From the NCBI RefSeq assembly GCF_037893015.1, contig NC_133658.1, positions 16,856,566 to 16,920,565 of the forward strand: a stretch of DNA of 64,000 nucleotides, given 5' to 3'. This DNA comes from Macrotis lagotis. Lineage: Eukaryota; Chordata; Mammalia; Peramelemorphia; Peramelidae. The translations under genes were made by a program, and so were the position numbers. The notes below the pieces were generated by a model. It did not search any database. It saw nothing but the letters and a program-made list of their open reading frames with translations, and was not told where the DNA came from. Position 1 is the first letter of the stretch; every line of letters starts with the position of its first letter. This document shows positions 54,083 through 64,000 of the stretch, piece by piece.

Positions 54083-54385
54083 TATTTCTCCAATCAATGG
54101 TGATTTAGAGCACTTTTTCTTATTTGACTACATATACCTTTGATTCCTTTGTCTGAAAACTCTTTTTCATATCATTTGATCATTGATCAATTGGAGAATG
54201 ATGTTTATTCTTATAAGTTTGACTCCATTATCTACATATTTGAGAAACCAAAATATTGCTTTATTATGTTATATTATATCATATTTATCCTATACTGTGA
54301 TATTTTATAATATTCTATCATGTAATAATGTACCACATTACATTGCATTGTATTGTTTCATAGCATATTATTGTAGCATGTCATA

Positions 54386-54640
54386 TCATTTATTGCTGTT
54401 AAGTCACATCAGTCATGTCCAACTTTTTGTGACCCAATTTGGGGTTTTCTTGGCAAAGACACTGGAGAGGCTTGCCATTTCCTTCTCCAGATCATTTTAG
54501 AGATGAGAGGACAGAGACAAACAGGGTTATGTGACTTGCCCAGGGTCATACAGTTAATTGGTGTCTGGATTTAGATATGAACTCAGGTCTTCCTTACTCC
54601 AGGTCCAGTGCACTATCTGTTGTGCCACCTAGCTTCCTGC
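54386..54640 (-). mobile_element. SINE with accccaaatgggg module, full length
   Basis: AAGTCACATCAGTCATGTCC, GACCCAATTTGGGGTTTTCT, GGTTATGTGACTTGCCCAGG and GTGCCACCTAGCTTCCTG. The duplication CATGTCATA lies at 54377-54385 and 54641-54649. Confidence 0.93.
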
Positions 54641-54654
54641 CATGTCATAGTATA

Positions 54655-54790
54655 AGCAATATGATGGATAGAGTGTTGGACTTGAAGTCAGAAAGATCTG
54701 GGTTCAAATTGTGTCTCTGAAACCTATTCACCATATAATGTTCTGCAAATCACCTTCCCATGCTTGAAACAATTATCTAAAACTTATATA
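54655..54790 (+). mobile_element. MIR/SINE fragment
   Basis: GATGGATAGAGTGTTGGACT, AGATCTGGGTTCAAATTGTG. Confidence 0.7.
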
Positions 54791-54884
54791 CTAAAGATTT
54801 TAACAGTTGCCATTCATATCAATAGAATGACATCCACTGATAAAACCACAGATCCTTGACACATTAACAAGTTATTTTGGAAAC

Positions 54885-55440
54885 TAGTAATATGCTATGA
54901 CACTGGAGAGATCTGAGAGGGCAGTAAAAGAGACCATAGGGTCTAGAGATGATTATTTTGCTTCCATCTATTCTGGTCAGATCATACCATAAGTATTATG
55001 CTGAGATTGAAGTGCCCCATCACAGGAAAGATTAGAGAGTCAGAAAGCATATAAAGGAGGCAACAAGAATTGTAACCTCGAAATCACATCATATGAAAAA
55101 GGGTTGAGGAAGTGACTTCAAATTGAACAACCTGGAAGGGGGGAAGGAGTCAACAGAACCCAGGATTATTTTCTAAATAATGGAGACATTATTTAGGTTG
55201 AATAGAAAAAATTTCCTAACAATTAGAGTTGTTCAAAAATGTCTGGGTAAGTAACAATAACAAAAGCACCTTATAGTTATAAAGTGACTTAAATTTCTAA
55301 TGTAATGAGTTCCCTACTTAAGAAAAGACTGGATCATCATATGTTAGGAAAAACTGCAAACAAGATTACTACATGGAGAGCAGGATGGGCTAGAACGTCT
55401 TTCAATCAAGAAAAGTCATGTGAACCTGGGTTACATTGAG
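54885..55440 (+). mobile_element. CR1/L3 LINE 3' region
   Basis: GGAGGCAACAAGAATTGTAA, CATCATATGAAAAAGGGTTG, AAAATTTCCTAACAATTAGA, GTTGTTCAAAAATGTCTGGG and GACTGGATCATCATATGTTA: the CR1/L3 terminal order, old and degraded. Confidence 0.75.
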
Positions 55441-55524
55441 AGGGCTGCAACCTTCAGGAACAAGGAGATGATAGCGCCATTCTCTTCTACCCAAATCAAA
55501 CCACATTCAGAAAATTGTGTTAAG

Positions 55525-55738
55525 AAACTGAAGTCAGGAAGACCTGAGTTCAGAGTTGACCCCGGACATTTACTAACTGTTTGATTCTGGGCTAGTCACT
55601 TAAACCTGCCTCAGTTTTCTCTTCTGTAAAATGAGCTGGAGAAAAAAATGGCAAACCACTCCAATCTCTTTGCCAAGAAAACTCCAAATGAGGTCACAAA
55701 GAGTTAGGCAAAACTGAAATGATTGAACAACAACAAAG
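55525..55738 (+). mobile_element. SINE with accccaaatgggg module
   Basis: GAAGTCAGGAAGACCTGAGT, GTTTTCTCTTCTGTAAAATG, AAGAAAACTCCAAATGAGGT, GATTGAACAACAACAAA. Confidence 0.88.
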
Positions 55739-55739
55739 G

Positions 55740-56240
55740 CATTACCATTTAGGAAGGACATTGGTAAATGGAAACTGTTCAAAACTGCTCAACCAGGAGG
55801 GAGAAGGAGTTTGAGTTCATAGGCTACACAGATTAGTTTGGGGAAGCGGTGATTGTTAGCCTAGAGAAAAGCAGGCTCTGCGAGACACGAGAACCGACTT
55901 GGAGTGCATGAAGGAGTGTCATATAGAAGAAGAATCAGACTGCTTTCTGTTTGAATCCAAAAAGGAAAACTGGGAATGATGAATGGAATTAGGGACCGAT
56001 TTCAGTTTGGGATCAAAAGAATTTCTCCAACAGTTGGAGTCATCCAAAAGAAAACAAAGCTATAATGGAATATGGAGGGTTCCCCTTTAATAAGAATTTT
56101 CAGCAAAGTTCTGGATGACTGTCTATTGGGTAGGACTTAGAGGGAATCTTTTTTTCAAGTACAGATGGGACTAGATTGTCCAAAAACTCTAAAATTCTGT
56201 AATTCTATTTCCTCCAACTCTGAGGTGCCATGATTCCACA
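55740..56240 (+). mobile_element. Second CR1/L3 LINE 3' region
   Basis: ACCATTTAGGAAGGACATTG, GATTGTTAGCCTAGAGAAAA, GAGTGTCATATAGAAGAAGA, GAATTTCTCCAACAGTTGGA, GGGACTAGATTGTCC. It parallels the copy 900 bp to the left but covers a slightly different span. Confidence 0.75.
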
Positions 56241-56453
56241 AATCTAGTGGCGTGTAAACATTCATCAATTTAGACACTAATCAATACAAGAACAATCTAC
56301 TATGGCTGCTGTGGTTACATATTAGATAATATATCTTAACAAACAGCCCCATCGAAAACATAGCTACTAACTCTAAAGCATAACTGTGGACCAAAAGTTG
56401 TCTAGATTCTGCATTTTCAGAAAAAGAAATGATCTTGAATACTAAATCAATTT

Positions 56454-56605
56454 CTTTTTAATTTTTTTTGCAAGGCAATGGGGTTAAGTGGCTTGCCCAA
56501 GGCCACACAGCTAGGTCATTATTATATGCCTGAGGCTGGATTTGAACCCAGGTCCTCCTGACTCCAGGGCCGGTGCTCTATCCACTGCGCCACCTAGCCA
56601 CCCCC
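56454..56605 (-). mobile_element. tRNA-derived SINE, short form
   Basis: TTTTTTTTGCAAGGCAATGG ... TGCGCCACCTAGCCACCCC. The duplication TACTAAATCAATTT / TACTGAATCAATTT lies at 56440-56453 and 56606-56619. The body is close to consensus. Confidence 0.96.
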
Positions 56606-57024
56606 TACTGAATCAATTTGAATAATAAAAGCTTTTTTGAAATTTTCCAGATATAGACTTTAGAAATTTAGCACACATAACCTAAGGGACAGCCACCAAC
56701 CTTACCAAGACTTCAGAAGAACAAGAGCAAAACCATTTATTAAATATTTCCAGCTCTCCAGCTTAATCCAGTTCTCTGAAATGATCAGATTTTTAGGTTA
56801 GTTACAATAGACCCCATGAAAGGGGCACAGGAAAATAAGACTTACAAGACCCAAGTCTCTGCCCTCAAGGAGGGCGATAGTCTAGCTGAAAAGTGGAAAC
56901 ACATACATGAGATAGTAAATCATGGAAGAATTACATGGCAGTCCTAGAGAGCAATGGAAAAGATGTAAAAATGAATTACCCCAGGTTAGTGATGTTGAGC
57001 AAAAAGAGCATTGGACTTGGTTTT

Positions 57025-57295
57025 TCTTTTAAAGCCCTCTATAATCTCGCCCCAATCTTTCTTTGCAGCATTATTCTATGTGACTGCTGCTCATATATGC
57101 TAGCTTTGGGCCAAAGGGATCTCCTTCCTGTTTGTCACACACAACATCCCATCTCCTTCCTTTGATACTTTTTCACACAGTTCCTTCACACTTCTGCCTC
57201 TTAAAAGCCCTCTATAGAAAAATTAGTTCAGGTTCCCCCTTTCCTAAACCCCCTATTGCTAGCATTTCCTCTCCTACAAAAAACCCTTTGTATAT
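57025..57295 (+). mobile_element. L2 LINE 3' fragment
   Basis: AAAGCCCTCTATAATCTCGC, TTTTTCACACAGTTCCTTCA, CACTTCTGCCTCTTAAAAGC in L2 order. Confidence 0.7.
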
Positions 57296-57419
57296 GCTAT
57301 GTGGATGTGTATATGTAAACATGTTCACATGTACATATGTGATGAGGTAACATATGTAAAGTGTTGTGGAAAACATAAAACTATATATAAAAGTTAATTG
57401 TTTCTTACTTACCCAGACA

Positions 57420-57600
57420 CTATTTCAAGTGACCCTGGGCTAGTCATTTCATCTCTCTCAGTTTCCATTTCTTTAGCTGTAAAATGGGAATAATAATAGT
57501 ACCCACCTACCAAGGTTGTCAGAAGAGTCAAATAAAGTCAAGTACATGCAGCACTTTGCACATTTTAAGGTGATATATAAATGCTAGCTATTACTTTGAT
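57420..57600 (+). mobile_element. MIR-type SINE
   Basis: GTGACCCTGGGCTAGTCATT, TTTCTTTAGCTGTAAAATGG, GGTTGTCAGAAGAGTCAAAT, AAATGCTAGCTATTAC. Confidence 0.85.
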
Positions 57601-57657
57601 TATTTACTTATCTATAGGCTTGGTATTTTACACACACACCCCCCATAGAATACAAGC

Positions 57658-57905
57658 TGAGGGCAGCTAGGTAACACAGTAGATAGAGCACTGGGGCTGG
57701 AGTCAGTAAGACCTGAGTTCAAATTCAGTCTCAGATACGCACCAGTTGTATGACCCTGGGTAAGTCACCTAACTTCTGTTTGTCTTAATCTATTGAAGAA
57801 GAAAATGGCAACCATTCCTGTATCTTTTCCAAGAAAACCCCAAATGGGGTCATGGAGAGTTGGACATGACAGAAAATGACAGAACAATGACAAAAACAGC
57901 AAGAA
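57658..57905 (+). mobile_element. tRNA-derived SINE with accccaaatgggg tail
   Basis: Head GGGCAGCTAGGTAACACAGT, B box GACCTGAGTTCAAATTCAGT, then AACCCCAAATGGGGTCATGG and GAGTTGGACATGACAG. This copy joins the common head directly to the third tail type. Confidence 0.92.
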
Positions 57906-57971
57906 TAACGTTCCTTAAGAGTGGAGAATATCTTGGTCTACCCATAGTAGGTGCTTAATAAATTCTGGTTT

Positions 57972-58135
57972 GGGGCAGCTAGGTGGCGCAGTGGATAAAG
58001 CACCGGCCCTGGAGTCAGGAGTACCTGGGTTCAAATTCAGTCTCAGACACTTAATAATGACCTAGCTGTGTGGCCTTGGGCAAACCACTTAACCCCATTT
58101 GCCTTGCAAAAACTAAAAAAATAAAATAAAATAAA
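57972..58135 (+). mobile_element. tRNA-derived SINE, short form, near consensus
   Basis: GGGGCAGCTAGGTGGCGCAG ... ATTTGCCTTGCAAAAAC and an AAATA tail. A perfect 15-bp duplication AATAAATTCTGGTTT lies at 57957-57971 and 58136-58150; it interrupts an L2-like end. Confidence 0.98.
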
Positions 58136-58302
58136 AATAAATTCTGGTTTTATCTCTATGGATCTATAAAGTGGAATGGGAATTGTCCTTGAAGACAGTA
58201 CTTCTGGATTCAAATTCTGCCCTGCATCCATATTGACTAAGTGACTCTGGGCAAGACACTTAGCCTCTCAATATTCCAGTAACTCTCTTAGACTAAAGTG
58301 CA

Positions 58303-58470
58303 AGTTTTTTGTTGGGTTTTTTTTTTTTACATTTTGCAAGGCAGTGGGGGTTAAGTGACTTGCCCAAGGCCACACATCCAGGTAATTATTAAGTGTCTGA
58401 GACTGGATTTGAACTCAGGTACTCCTGACTTCAGGGCCATTGCTCTATCCACTGTGCCAACTAGCCGCCT
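58303..58470 (-). mobile_element. tRNA-derived SINE, short form
   Basis: Poly-T then TTTTGCAAGGCAGTGGGGGT ... TGCCAACTAGCCGCCT. The duplication CTAAAGTGCA lies at 58293-58302 and 58471-58480. Confidence 0.96.
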
Positions 58471-58484
58471 CTAAAGTGCAGATT

Positions 58485-59505
58485 TTAAAATGGTTAAAGT
58501 ACCTACCAGTTTGGGGGAAGGGAGTTTCAGAAGCCAACCATTCCCTACACCAAAGAAATCACCTTGTCCCTATCTTATATCACATGTCAAATATATAATA
58601 TAACATGCTCATGATTCTATGTTTCTAAGTTTGACAACACTTATGCTAAGTCTTCAGGAGCAAAGAGAACAATGAACAAGACACAGCCCTTCATTGATTT
58701 CTCTTGGAAAAAAATGAGAAGAGCCAGATGGAATCCAGTTCCCTGAGAGACTTCAACCTCATTAACCATTAATGCAGTATGAGTACCACACCCAGACTCT
58801 GCAGCTATTAAGATACTGTGTACATCACCTCTAGAAAATTGGAAATGGTTTTACATAATAAGTTTGCACTATAGGTGAAATTATGTCCCAGATAAAATTC
58901 ATAGGAGGGATGGAGAGGGAAGGGCATCCTTGGGATCGGCTCTGCTTTTTGGTTTTATTGGTCAACTCTTCTTGCCCTGGTTAGAGTTCCCCAATCTTCT
59001 TAATTCCCCTTGAAAATGCTGCAATCTTTTACTCAGGGGAAACAATTCAATGCCCCCATGATAGACCCTACTGTTAGCACTTTAATTCTGCATTAGCAGG
59101 AGGCCCCCCAGATGTCATCCCCACTCCATCCCCAGTCCCCATTATAAGCCATAAATGAAATTTTTTGCAGAAATGAATAAACAGAACAGTATCTCATTGC
59201 TTTACTAACAGGGATTCTGAGCCAAGGAATCATTAGACATGGCTACTCTTGATGCCCAGGATTTTGTCTATAGGAAATGTTTAATAAATGTTTGTTTGAG
59301 AGTTGTGTGATTATACTGACCAAGCTTAGCCCCAGAGGAGCTATTATGAAATATACCTCCCTCCTTTCTGGACAGAGATGGGGGACTGAGTATGGAATTG
59401 TGCAGATGATGGCGATGATCATGAAAGTTAGCTTTTGTATAATCCTTCAAGGTTTATAATGGGCTTTCTATGTTTCATTTGATCACCAGAACAATATACA
59501 AGAGA
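58485..59505. other. Upstream DNA, repeat-poor
   Basis: No recognisable repeats or exons. 58900-59230 is evenly mixed sequence with TTTAATTCTGCATTAGCAGG and might be a conserved non-coding element; this is not tested. Confidence 0.35.
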
Positions 59506-59509
59506 AAGG

Positions 59510-59655
59510 TACTATTGTTGCTATCATCATTTTACAAATGAGAGAATTCAAATGACTTGTCCAAGGTCACACAGTACATGTCTAAGGCAGATTTTAAACT
59601 CAGATCTTTATGATTCCAAGCCCAACACTCTATCCACCATGCCACCTAGATTTAC
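59510..59655 (+). mobile_element. THER/MIR 3' fragment
   Basis: TTTTACAAATGAGAGAATTC, CTTGTCCAAGGTCACACAGT, CTCTATCCACCATGCCACCT. Confidence 0.75.
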
Positions 59656-59794
59656 CTCAAATGATGGGTTGGTAGTTTTGATGAATTGTTTCTATTTTTT
59701 CTTTCCTTTCAATTTTTTTTCAAGAAAATGGTTATTTTGAGGAGTGGAAAGGAGAAAATAAATTTGGAATTTATAGTGGCATAAAATCACAAAA

Positions 59795-59985
59795 GGGCAA
59801 CTAGGTGAATAGGAATCAGGATGACTCATCCTCATGAGGCAAGTCATCTAACTTTGTTTGCTTCGGTTTTTTATCTAAAAAACAATCTGGAAAGCAAATG
59901 CAAACCACTCCAGTATCTTTGACAAGAAAACTCCAAACAGAGTCACAGTCAGATATGCCTGGATGACTCAATAATAAAAATTTTA
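59795..59985 (+). mobile_element. Degraded SINE with accccaaatgggg tail
   Basis: GGCAACTAGGTGAATAGGAA, CAAACCACTCCAGTATCTTT, AAGAAAACTCCAAACAGAGT. Confidence 0.7.
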
Positions 59986-60097
59986 AATATCTATAAATTT
60001 TTTGAACAGTACTTGATGGGTTTAATTTCATAAATATCTGGCTGGAATTAGAAAATATATCTCACCATCTGAAAAACACATTAATAAACAATGGGGA

Positions 60098-60255
60098 GTG
60101 GGGTGGCGTAGTGGATAAAGCACCAGCCTTGGAGTCAGGAGTACCTGGGTTCAAATCCGGTCTCAGACACTTAATAATTACCTAGCTGTGTGGCCTTGGG
60201 CAAGCCACTTAACCCCATTTGCCTTACAAAAACCTAAAAAAAATAAATAAAATAA
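60098..60255 (+). mobile_element. tRNA-derived SINE, short form, near consensus
   Basis: GTGGGGTGGCGTAGTGGATA ... CATTTGCCTTACAAAAACC and a TAAA tail. Flanks AAACAATGGG / AAATAATGGG look like a duplication with one mismatch. Confidence 0.93.
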
Positions 60256-60364
60256 ATAATGGGACAGAAAGGTTAGAACATTAAACTTAGAGTGAAAAAA
60301 AAATAGCTTCTCTGTTCTTATTAACTGTGATACCTTAGGGAAGTCACCTAACCTTTACTCCTAG

Positions 60365-60565
60365 GGACATAGAATCATAGACTTAGAGTTGGAAAGTGTA
60401 TCAGAGACTATCTAGCTCAACCCTCTTATTTTCTTAATAGAGAAACTGAGGTCTGAGAAGGTTAAATCATCAAGACTTAGTAGCAGAGCTGAAATTTGAA
60501 GTCTGTTCCTAGAATTACAAGTCTAACACTATATGCATTGTACCATGTGATGGAGGGAATTCCAA
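60365..60565 (+). mobile_element. THER/MIR-type SINE
   Basis: AGAATCATAGACTTAGAGTT, AGAGAAACTGAGGTCTGAGA, CATTGTACCATGTGATGG. Confidence 0.7.
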
Positions 60566-60614
60566 TGCCAGGAGTTTATGGAATCACTGATCCTTCTTGT
60601 ACTTATGTAATGGT

Positions 60615-61150
60615 ATATAAGAATTTACAATAATGTTCTATAAGAAACTATAAATGGTCAAACTCTAGAGAAGCATGGAATGACTTACAGTAACTGATGC
60701 TGAGCAAAGGGAGCAGAACCAAGAGAATAATGTCCACATCAACAACATTATGAGATGAACAACCTTGATGGAAGCAGCATCTCTCGAAAGTCCAGAGAGC
60801 TAGGACAATTTTATTTGACTGGTTATGGACCATATTATCCCCAACAAGAGGAAAACAAAACAAAACAACACAACACAGGAAAAACGCTTCTAAATCTGAT
60901 GAACATTTTATAAAAATTATCTCTTTAGTATCTCTTTCCCTTAATCCTTCAAGGCTTATAATAATTCCTCATGCCAAAAAATTACTAATTTGTAAATATG
61001 TTTATCAAAATATATAAGTATAATGCTAACCTGACTATTCCCAGCTGAGGGGAGGGGGTGGGAAGGGAGGATAGAGGGAAATTTTGTAATTTGGAAATAT
61101 GCATGTACATATGGATGAAAATAAACAAATAAATTTTTAAATATATATAA
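60615..61150 (+). mobile_element. L1 LINE 3' end, older subfamily
   Basis: GTTCTATAAGAAACTATAAA, AACTGATGCTGAGCAAAGGG, AGCAGAACCAAGAGAATAAT, GAGGGGAGGGGGTGGGAAGG and an A-rich end. More diverged than the 39.9-kb copy. Confidence 0.85.
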
Positions 61151-61479
61151 ATAAACATTAAAAATAATGTTTCCTGAACTTACTTAGCTGAATTTTGAAA
61201 TATTATTTCTAGAACCCCTAAAAACAGGATGGAATAGCTGGGAGTCTGGAATAACTCCCCCCCCCATGCCCAGGGCAAAATTGGAGACATGGGTGCAGAG
61301 GAACTAAGCCATTATCATACTGACAATTTGTCAGATGTCATAAATCTTTTTCCATCTATTTTCTTATTTCCTTTGAAGGCTGGGCCAGTGCAAGACAAAC
61401 CTTTGTAGGACTAGCGAAGCTGGAAGGACATTTTGCAATGATAATAACCACGACGATGTCTTAGATGACTTTAAAGTCA

Positions 61480-61870
61480 TCTAAAATGCCGTTGTTATTG
61501 CTATTATTATATTTATAAAGCAATTTACATACATTTTCTAATTTCATATTTGTTCTGATAGCAAATCCTATTCTTACTTATCCACCTCCTTTTTATCGTT
61601 ATTATTTTATTAATACTAATTATTATTATAGCTAACAAAATAGCTAGCCCTGAAGGTTGCAAAGCACTTTACAAGTATCTCATTTTATCCTCATAATAAT
61701 CCAAGGGATTGAATGTCTCTCATCATCTCCATTTTACATATGAGGGAACTGAGGCACAGGAAAATAACATGAGTTGCCTGGAGCCACACAACTAGCAAAT
61801 GTGAGGTAGGATTCAAAGAAACTCTTAGTACAACCCTCTTTCCACTAGATCCTGTAGCTTCTACAGAACA
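61480..61870 (+). mobile_element. THER/MIR-type SINEs
   Basis: 61500-61575 is a partial copy. 61600-61870 reads GCAAAGCACTTTACAAGTAT, TTTTACATATGAGGGAACTG, AGCCACACAACTAGCAAATG. Confidence 0.75.
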
Positions 61871-61959
61871 ATCATGTGCCAAATGATTTCCTTCCAGCTC
61901 TGAAGTTCTGCCAGTGATCCTTCCATATTATGGAGAGAAAATGTTAGATAGCACTTGAT

Positions 61960-62290
61960 AAAAATGGCAGAGTACACAGAACCTGGACTGTGGAATCAGA
62001 AAAGATACAAGTTCAAATCCTACCTTGAACACTTACAGAGAGAACTCAGTTGGTTTCATCATCTTTAAAATGGGATCATAGCCCCTGTATAACACAGTAT
62101 TATTGTAAGAATCAAATGAGGTGGATAGAGCAGTGGCCCTGGAGTCAGGAGGACCTGAGTTCAAATGTGACCTCAGGCACTTAATAATAAATTACCTAGC
62201 TGTGTGGCCTTGGACAAGTCACTTAACCCCATTTGCCTTGCAAAAAACAAAAAAAAAAGAATCAAATGAAGTAAGATATATAAATCTCTT
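61960..62290 (+). mobile_element. MIR SINE split by a younger SINE
   Basis: GTGGAATCAGAAAAGATACA, TTCATCATCTTTAAAATGGG, TATTATTGTAAGAATCAAAT, resuming after the insertion as GAAGTAAGATATATAAATCT. Confidence 0.8.
62120..62256 (+). mobile_element. 5'-truncated tRNA-derived SINE
   Basis: It starts inside the A box (GGTGGATAGAGCAGTGGCCC) and ends CATTTGCCTTGCAAAAAAC. A perfect 13-bp duplication AAGAATCAAATGA lies at 62107-62119 and 62257-62269. Confidence 0.97.
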
Positions 62291-62689
62291 TCAAAAATCT
62301 TGAATAATAATCATTTTTAATTATTTTACTGTTATTAATATGTGGGGAAATTGTAGCCTAAATAAGAAACCATTAAGTCTGTCTGATCAGTATGTGTTTT
62401 GATCAGTATGTGTGATCTAATTACATAAGCATATCCCTATATAGGAGAGCCCAAGAAAAAGATAACTAAACACACATAAATGCAATTGTGACACTGAATA
62501 CAAATATTTTTGTTTGAACTTGAAATCTCCACTACAGAACTATCTTTTTGCAGATGTTTTCCTTTTTTCCTCCTCCTCTCCTCCATCTTTCCATTCTTCT
62601 TACATCCAGTCATGAACTCTGCAGTCCAGGGACACTGGTCTCCTTTCTTCAACTCCATCTTCTCTTCAGTCCTCTATTAATTATGTCCT

Positions 62690-62860
62690 ATTAATCTTGT
62701 TTATAGTTTGCTTTGGCTATATTTGTTTGCTTGTTGCCTCACCCCATATTAGATTGGAAGCTCCTTGAGGGAAGAGACTTTCTTTTGCCTCTTTTTGAAT
62801 CCCCAAAATTCAGTACATAATCGATAGTTCATAAATAATTTCTTATTGATTGACTCTATT
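62690..62860 (+). mobile_element. L2 LINE 3' end
   Basis: TTAGATTGGAAGCTCCTTGA ... CAGTACATAATCGATAGTTC. Confidence 0.85.
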
Positions 62861-63138
62861 GGCTTTTCCCCATGCCTAGAACACTCTCTCCCCATTCATC
62901 TTCACCTCCAGACTTTTTGCAAATCCCAGCTAAAAAAATCTCATTTTCCTTCTGTTGATTATTTCTAATTTATTATGAAATTAGATTGTTTATACATAGT
63001 TATTCATATGTTGTCTGTCCCATTAGATTGTAAGCTCCTTGAGGACAGACATTATCTTTTATCTTTTTTTTTATATCCCCAACCCTTAGCTAGGGCTGGT
63101 CCATAGTAGATACTTAATAAATATTTGTAAACTGACTG
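62861..63138 (+). mobile_element. Second, adjacent L2 LINE 3' end
   Basis: CCCATGCCTAGAACACTCTC, CATTAGATTGTAAGCTCCTT, CATAGTAGATACTTAATAAA. It begins where the previous copy stops. Confidence 0.85.
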
Positions 63139-63198
63139 CAATTTAAAAATATACATATTACCTGAATATGTGACTGATTTATTTTAACTTGCCCCAAT

Positions 63199-63353
63199 AC
63201 CATTTTTTTTTGTTTTTCGTTTTTGCAAGGCAATGGGGTTAAGTGACTTGCTCGAGGTCACACGGCTAGGTAATTATTAAGTGTCTGAGGGCAGATTTGA
63301 ACTCAGGTCCTCCTGACTCCAGGGGCACCACTGTGCCACATAGCTGCCGCAAC
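63199..63353 (-). mobile_element. tRNA-derived SINE, short form
   Basis: Poly-T, GTTTTTGCAAGGCAATGGGG ... GTGCCACATAGCTGCCGC. The short duplication CCCCAAT lies at 63192-63198 and 63354-63360. The segment between 'actccagggg' and 'caccactgtgcc' is shortened. Confidence 0.92.
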
Positions 63354-63600
63354 CCCCAATTCAGGTTTAACAAGGGGCAATGATGGAACATACAGAAATA
63401 CACATTACACAAACGTACATATAAGTATTAAAATCCTGCCTCAGTCATTTAGTGTCAGTATAACCCTGGGAAAGATCACCTAAACTAACTTAACCTGTTT
63501 CTCATCTGTTAAATGTGAGATTTTTGACTCAATTGTCTATAAGATGCCTTTCAGTTTTGAGTCTATTATTCCATAAATATTTTTCCTTCCTTACTGTATT

Positions 63601-63757
63601 TTTAGGTGGGGTTTTTTTTTTGCAGGGCAATGGGGTTAAGTGGCTTGCCCAAGGTCACACAGCTAGGTAATTATTAAGTGTCTGAGGTCAGATTTGAACT
63701 CAGGTCCTCCTGACTCCAGGGCCGGTACTCTATCCACTATGCCACCTAGCCACCGCC
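63601..63757 (-). mobile_element. tRNA-derived SINE, short form
   Basis: TTTTTTTTTTGCAGGGCAAT ... TGCCACCTAGCCACCGCC. The 16-bp duplication CCTTCCTTACTGTATT / CCTTCCTTATTGTATT lies at 63585-63600 and 63758-63773. Confidence 0.96.
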
Positions 63758-63773
63758 CCTTCCTTATTGTATT

Positions 63774-64000
63774 ACTAAAGAAGCTTTGAATTAGATAACC
63801 TCCCCTCCCAAAGATATATGAAATCACAGCTATCTTCAAAGCCATGTCTTTGTGTGTCTGCTCTGAAGGATTAAAGTTAAAAAGGGACCACATGTTTGTT
63901 CTACCCTGTTCTTAGCCCCTCAACCAATGGGAAAAACCAGAGTTTCACGTACAGCTTTAGAAGGGTATGACATAAGATCACCCTGCCTTTTCATTTACTT
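63774..64000. other. Right-end DNA, nothing recognised
   Basis: No repeat family or coding signal is recognised. The minus-strand open frame here runs into the neighbouring SINE and is an artefact. Confidence 0.35.

Larger units (their letters stand above)
53005..54260 (-). mobile_element. L1 LINE 3' end, long copy with two SINE insertions
   Basis: Reverse-oriented text runs from the 3' UTR (TTTTTCCAATTACATGCAAA, GTTGATCATCATATAATACT) through the ORF2 C-terminus (CTCAATTTCCAATTCTTTGC = antisense of AKNWKL; AGTAGTGCTATTGCTGAACC) and further 5' (AACTCCACTACCAATGTATT, GTGAAATGGTATCTCAAGGT, ATCAATTGGAGAATGATGTT). Many stops; inactive. SINEs sit at 53717-53873 and 54019-54082. Confidence 0.9.

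Overview
The window is nuclear DNA of a marsupial mammal. The identifying repeat is a tRNA-derived SINE whose head contains the pol III A-box core TGGCACAGTGG and a B-box-like GAGTTCAAATCC. Dozens of copies or fragments are scattered on both strands beside L1 3' ends, L2, CR1/L3 and MIR/THER-type repeats, and CpG is scarce outside two islands. The species (opossum-like or Australian marsupial) cannot be fixed from memory.

The only gene I can support is DPYSL2 (CRMP2), transcribed on the minus strand. Both alternative first coding exons are present. The long-isoform exon (CRMP2A, 119 codons) lies at 44695-45051 inside a GC-rich island. The short-isoform exon (CRMP2B, 13 codons, MSYQGKKNIPRIT) lies at 2545-2583 inside a second island, with an NRF1-like palindrome, GC boxes, a CCAAT box and an octamer upstream. 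Both exons end in phase 0 at a GT donor, so each can join the same exon 2, which lies beyond the left end. The 42 kb between them is intron for the A transcript and upstream DNA for the B promoter.

Layout: 1-2544 is CRMP2B intron 1, with purine-rich DNA, a GGGAGGGATG repeat and a C-rich minisatellite. 2545-3180 is the B exon and promoter. 3180-4130 is a tandem array of about 128-bp and 170-200-bp modules in a 424-bp higher-order repeat, apparently derived from a MIR/THER-like SINE. 4130-43900 is repeat-dominated intron, with an L2 copy holding L1 and SINE insertions at 17.9-20.6 kb and a nested L1 complex at 39.8-41.1 kb. 43950-46110 is the A exon and promoter, with a long polypurine tract on the coding strand. 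46110-64000 is upstream repeat-rich DNA with L1, CR1/L3, L2, MIR and SINE copies.

I saw no other protein gene, structural RNA gene, CRISPR array, retrovirus or LTR element. The remaining open frames are repeat shadows or low-complexity readings. The most unusual structure is the higher-order array beside the CRMP2B promoter; several microsatellites can also be shown to have arisen from SINE sequence because target-site duplications bracket them.
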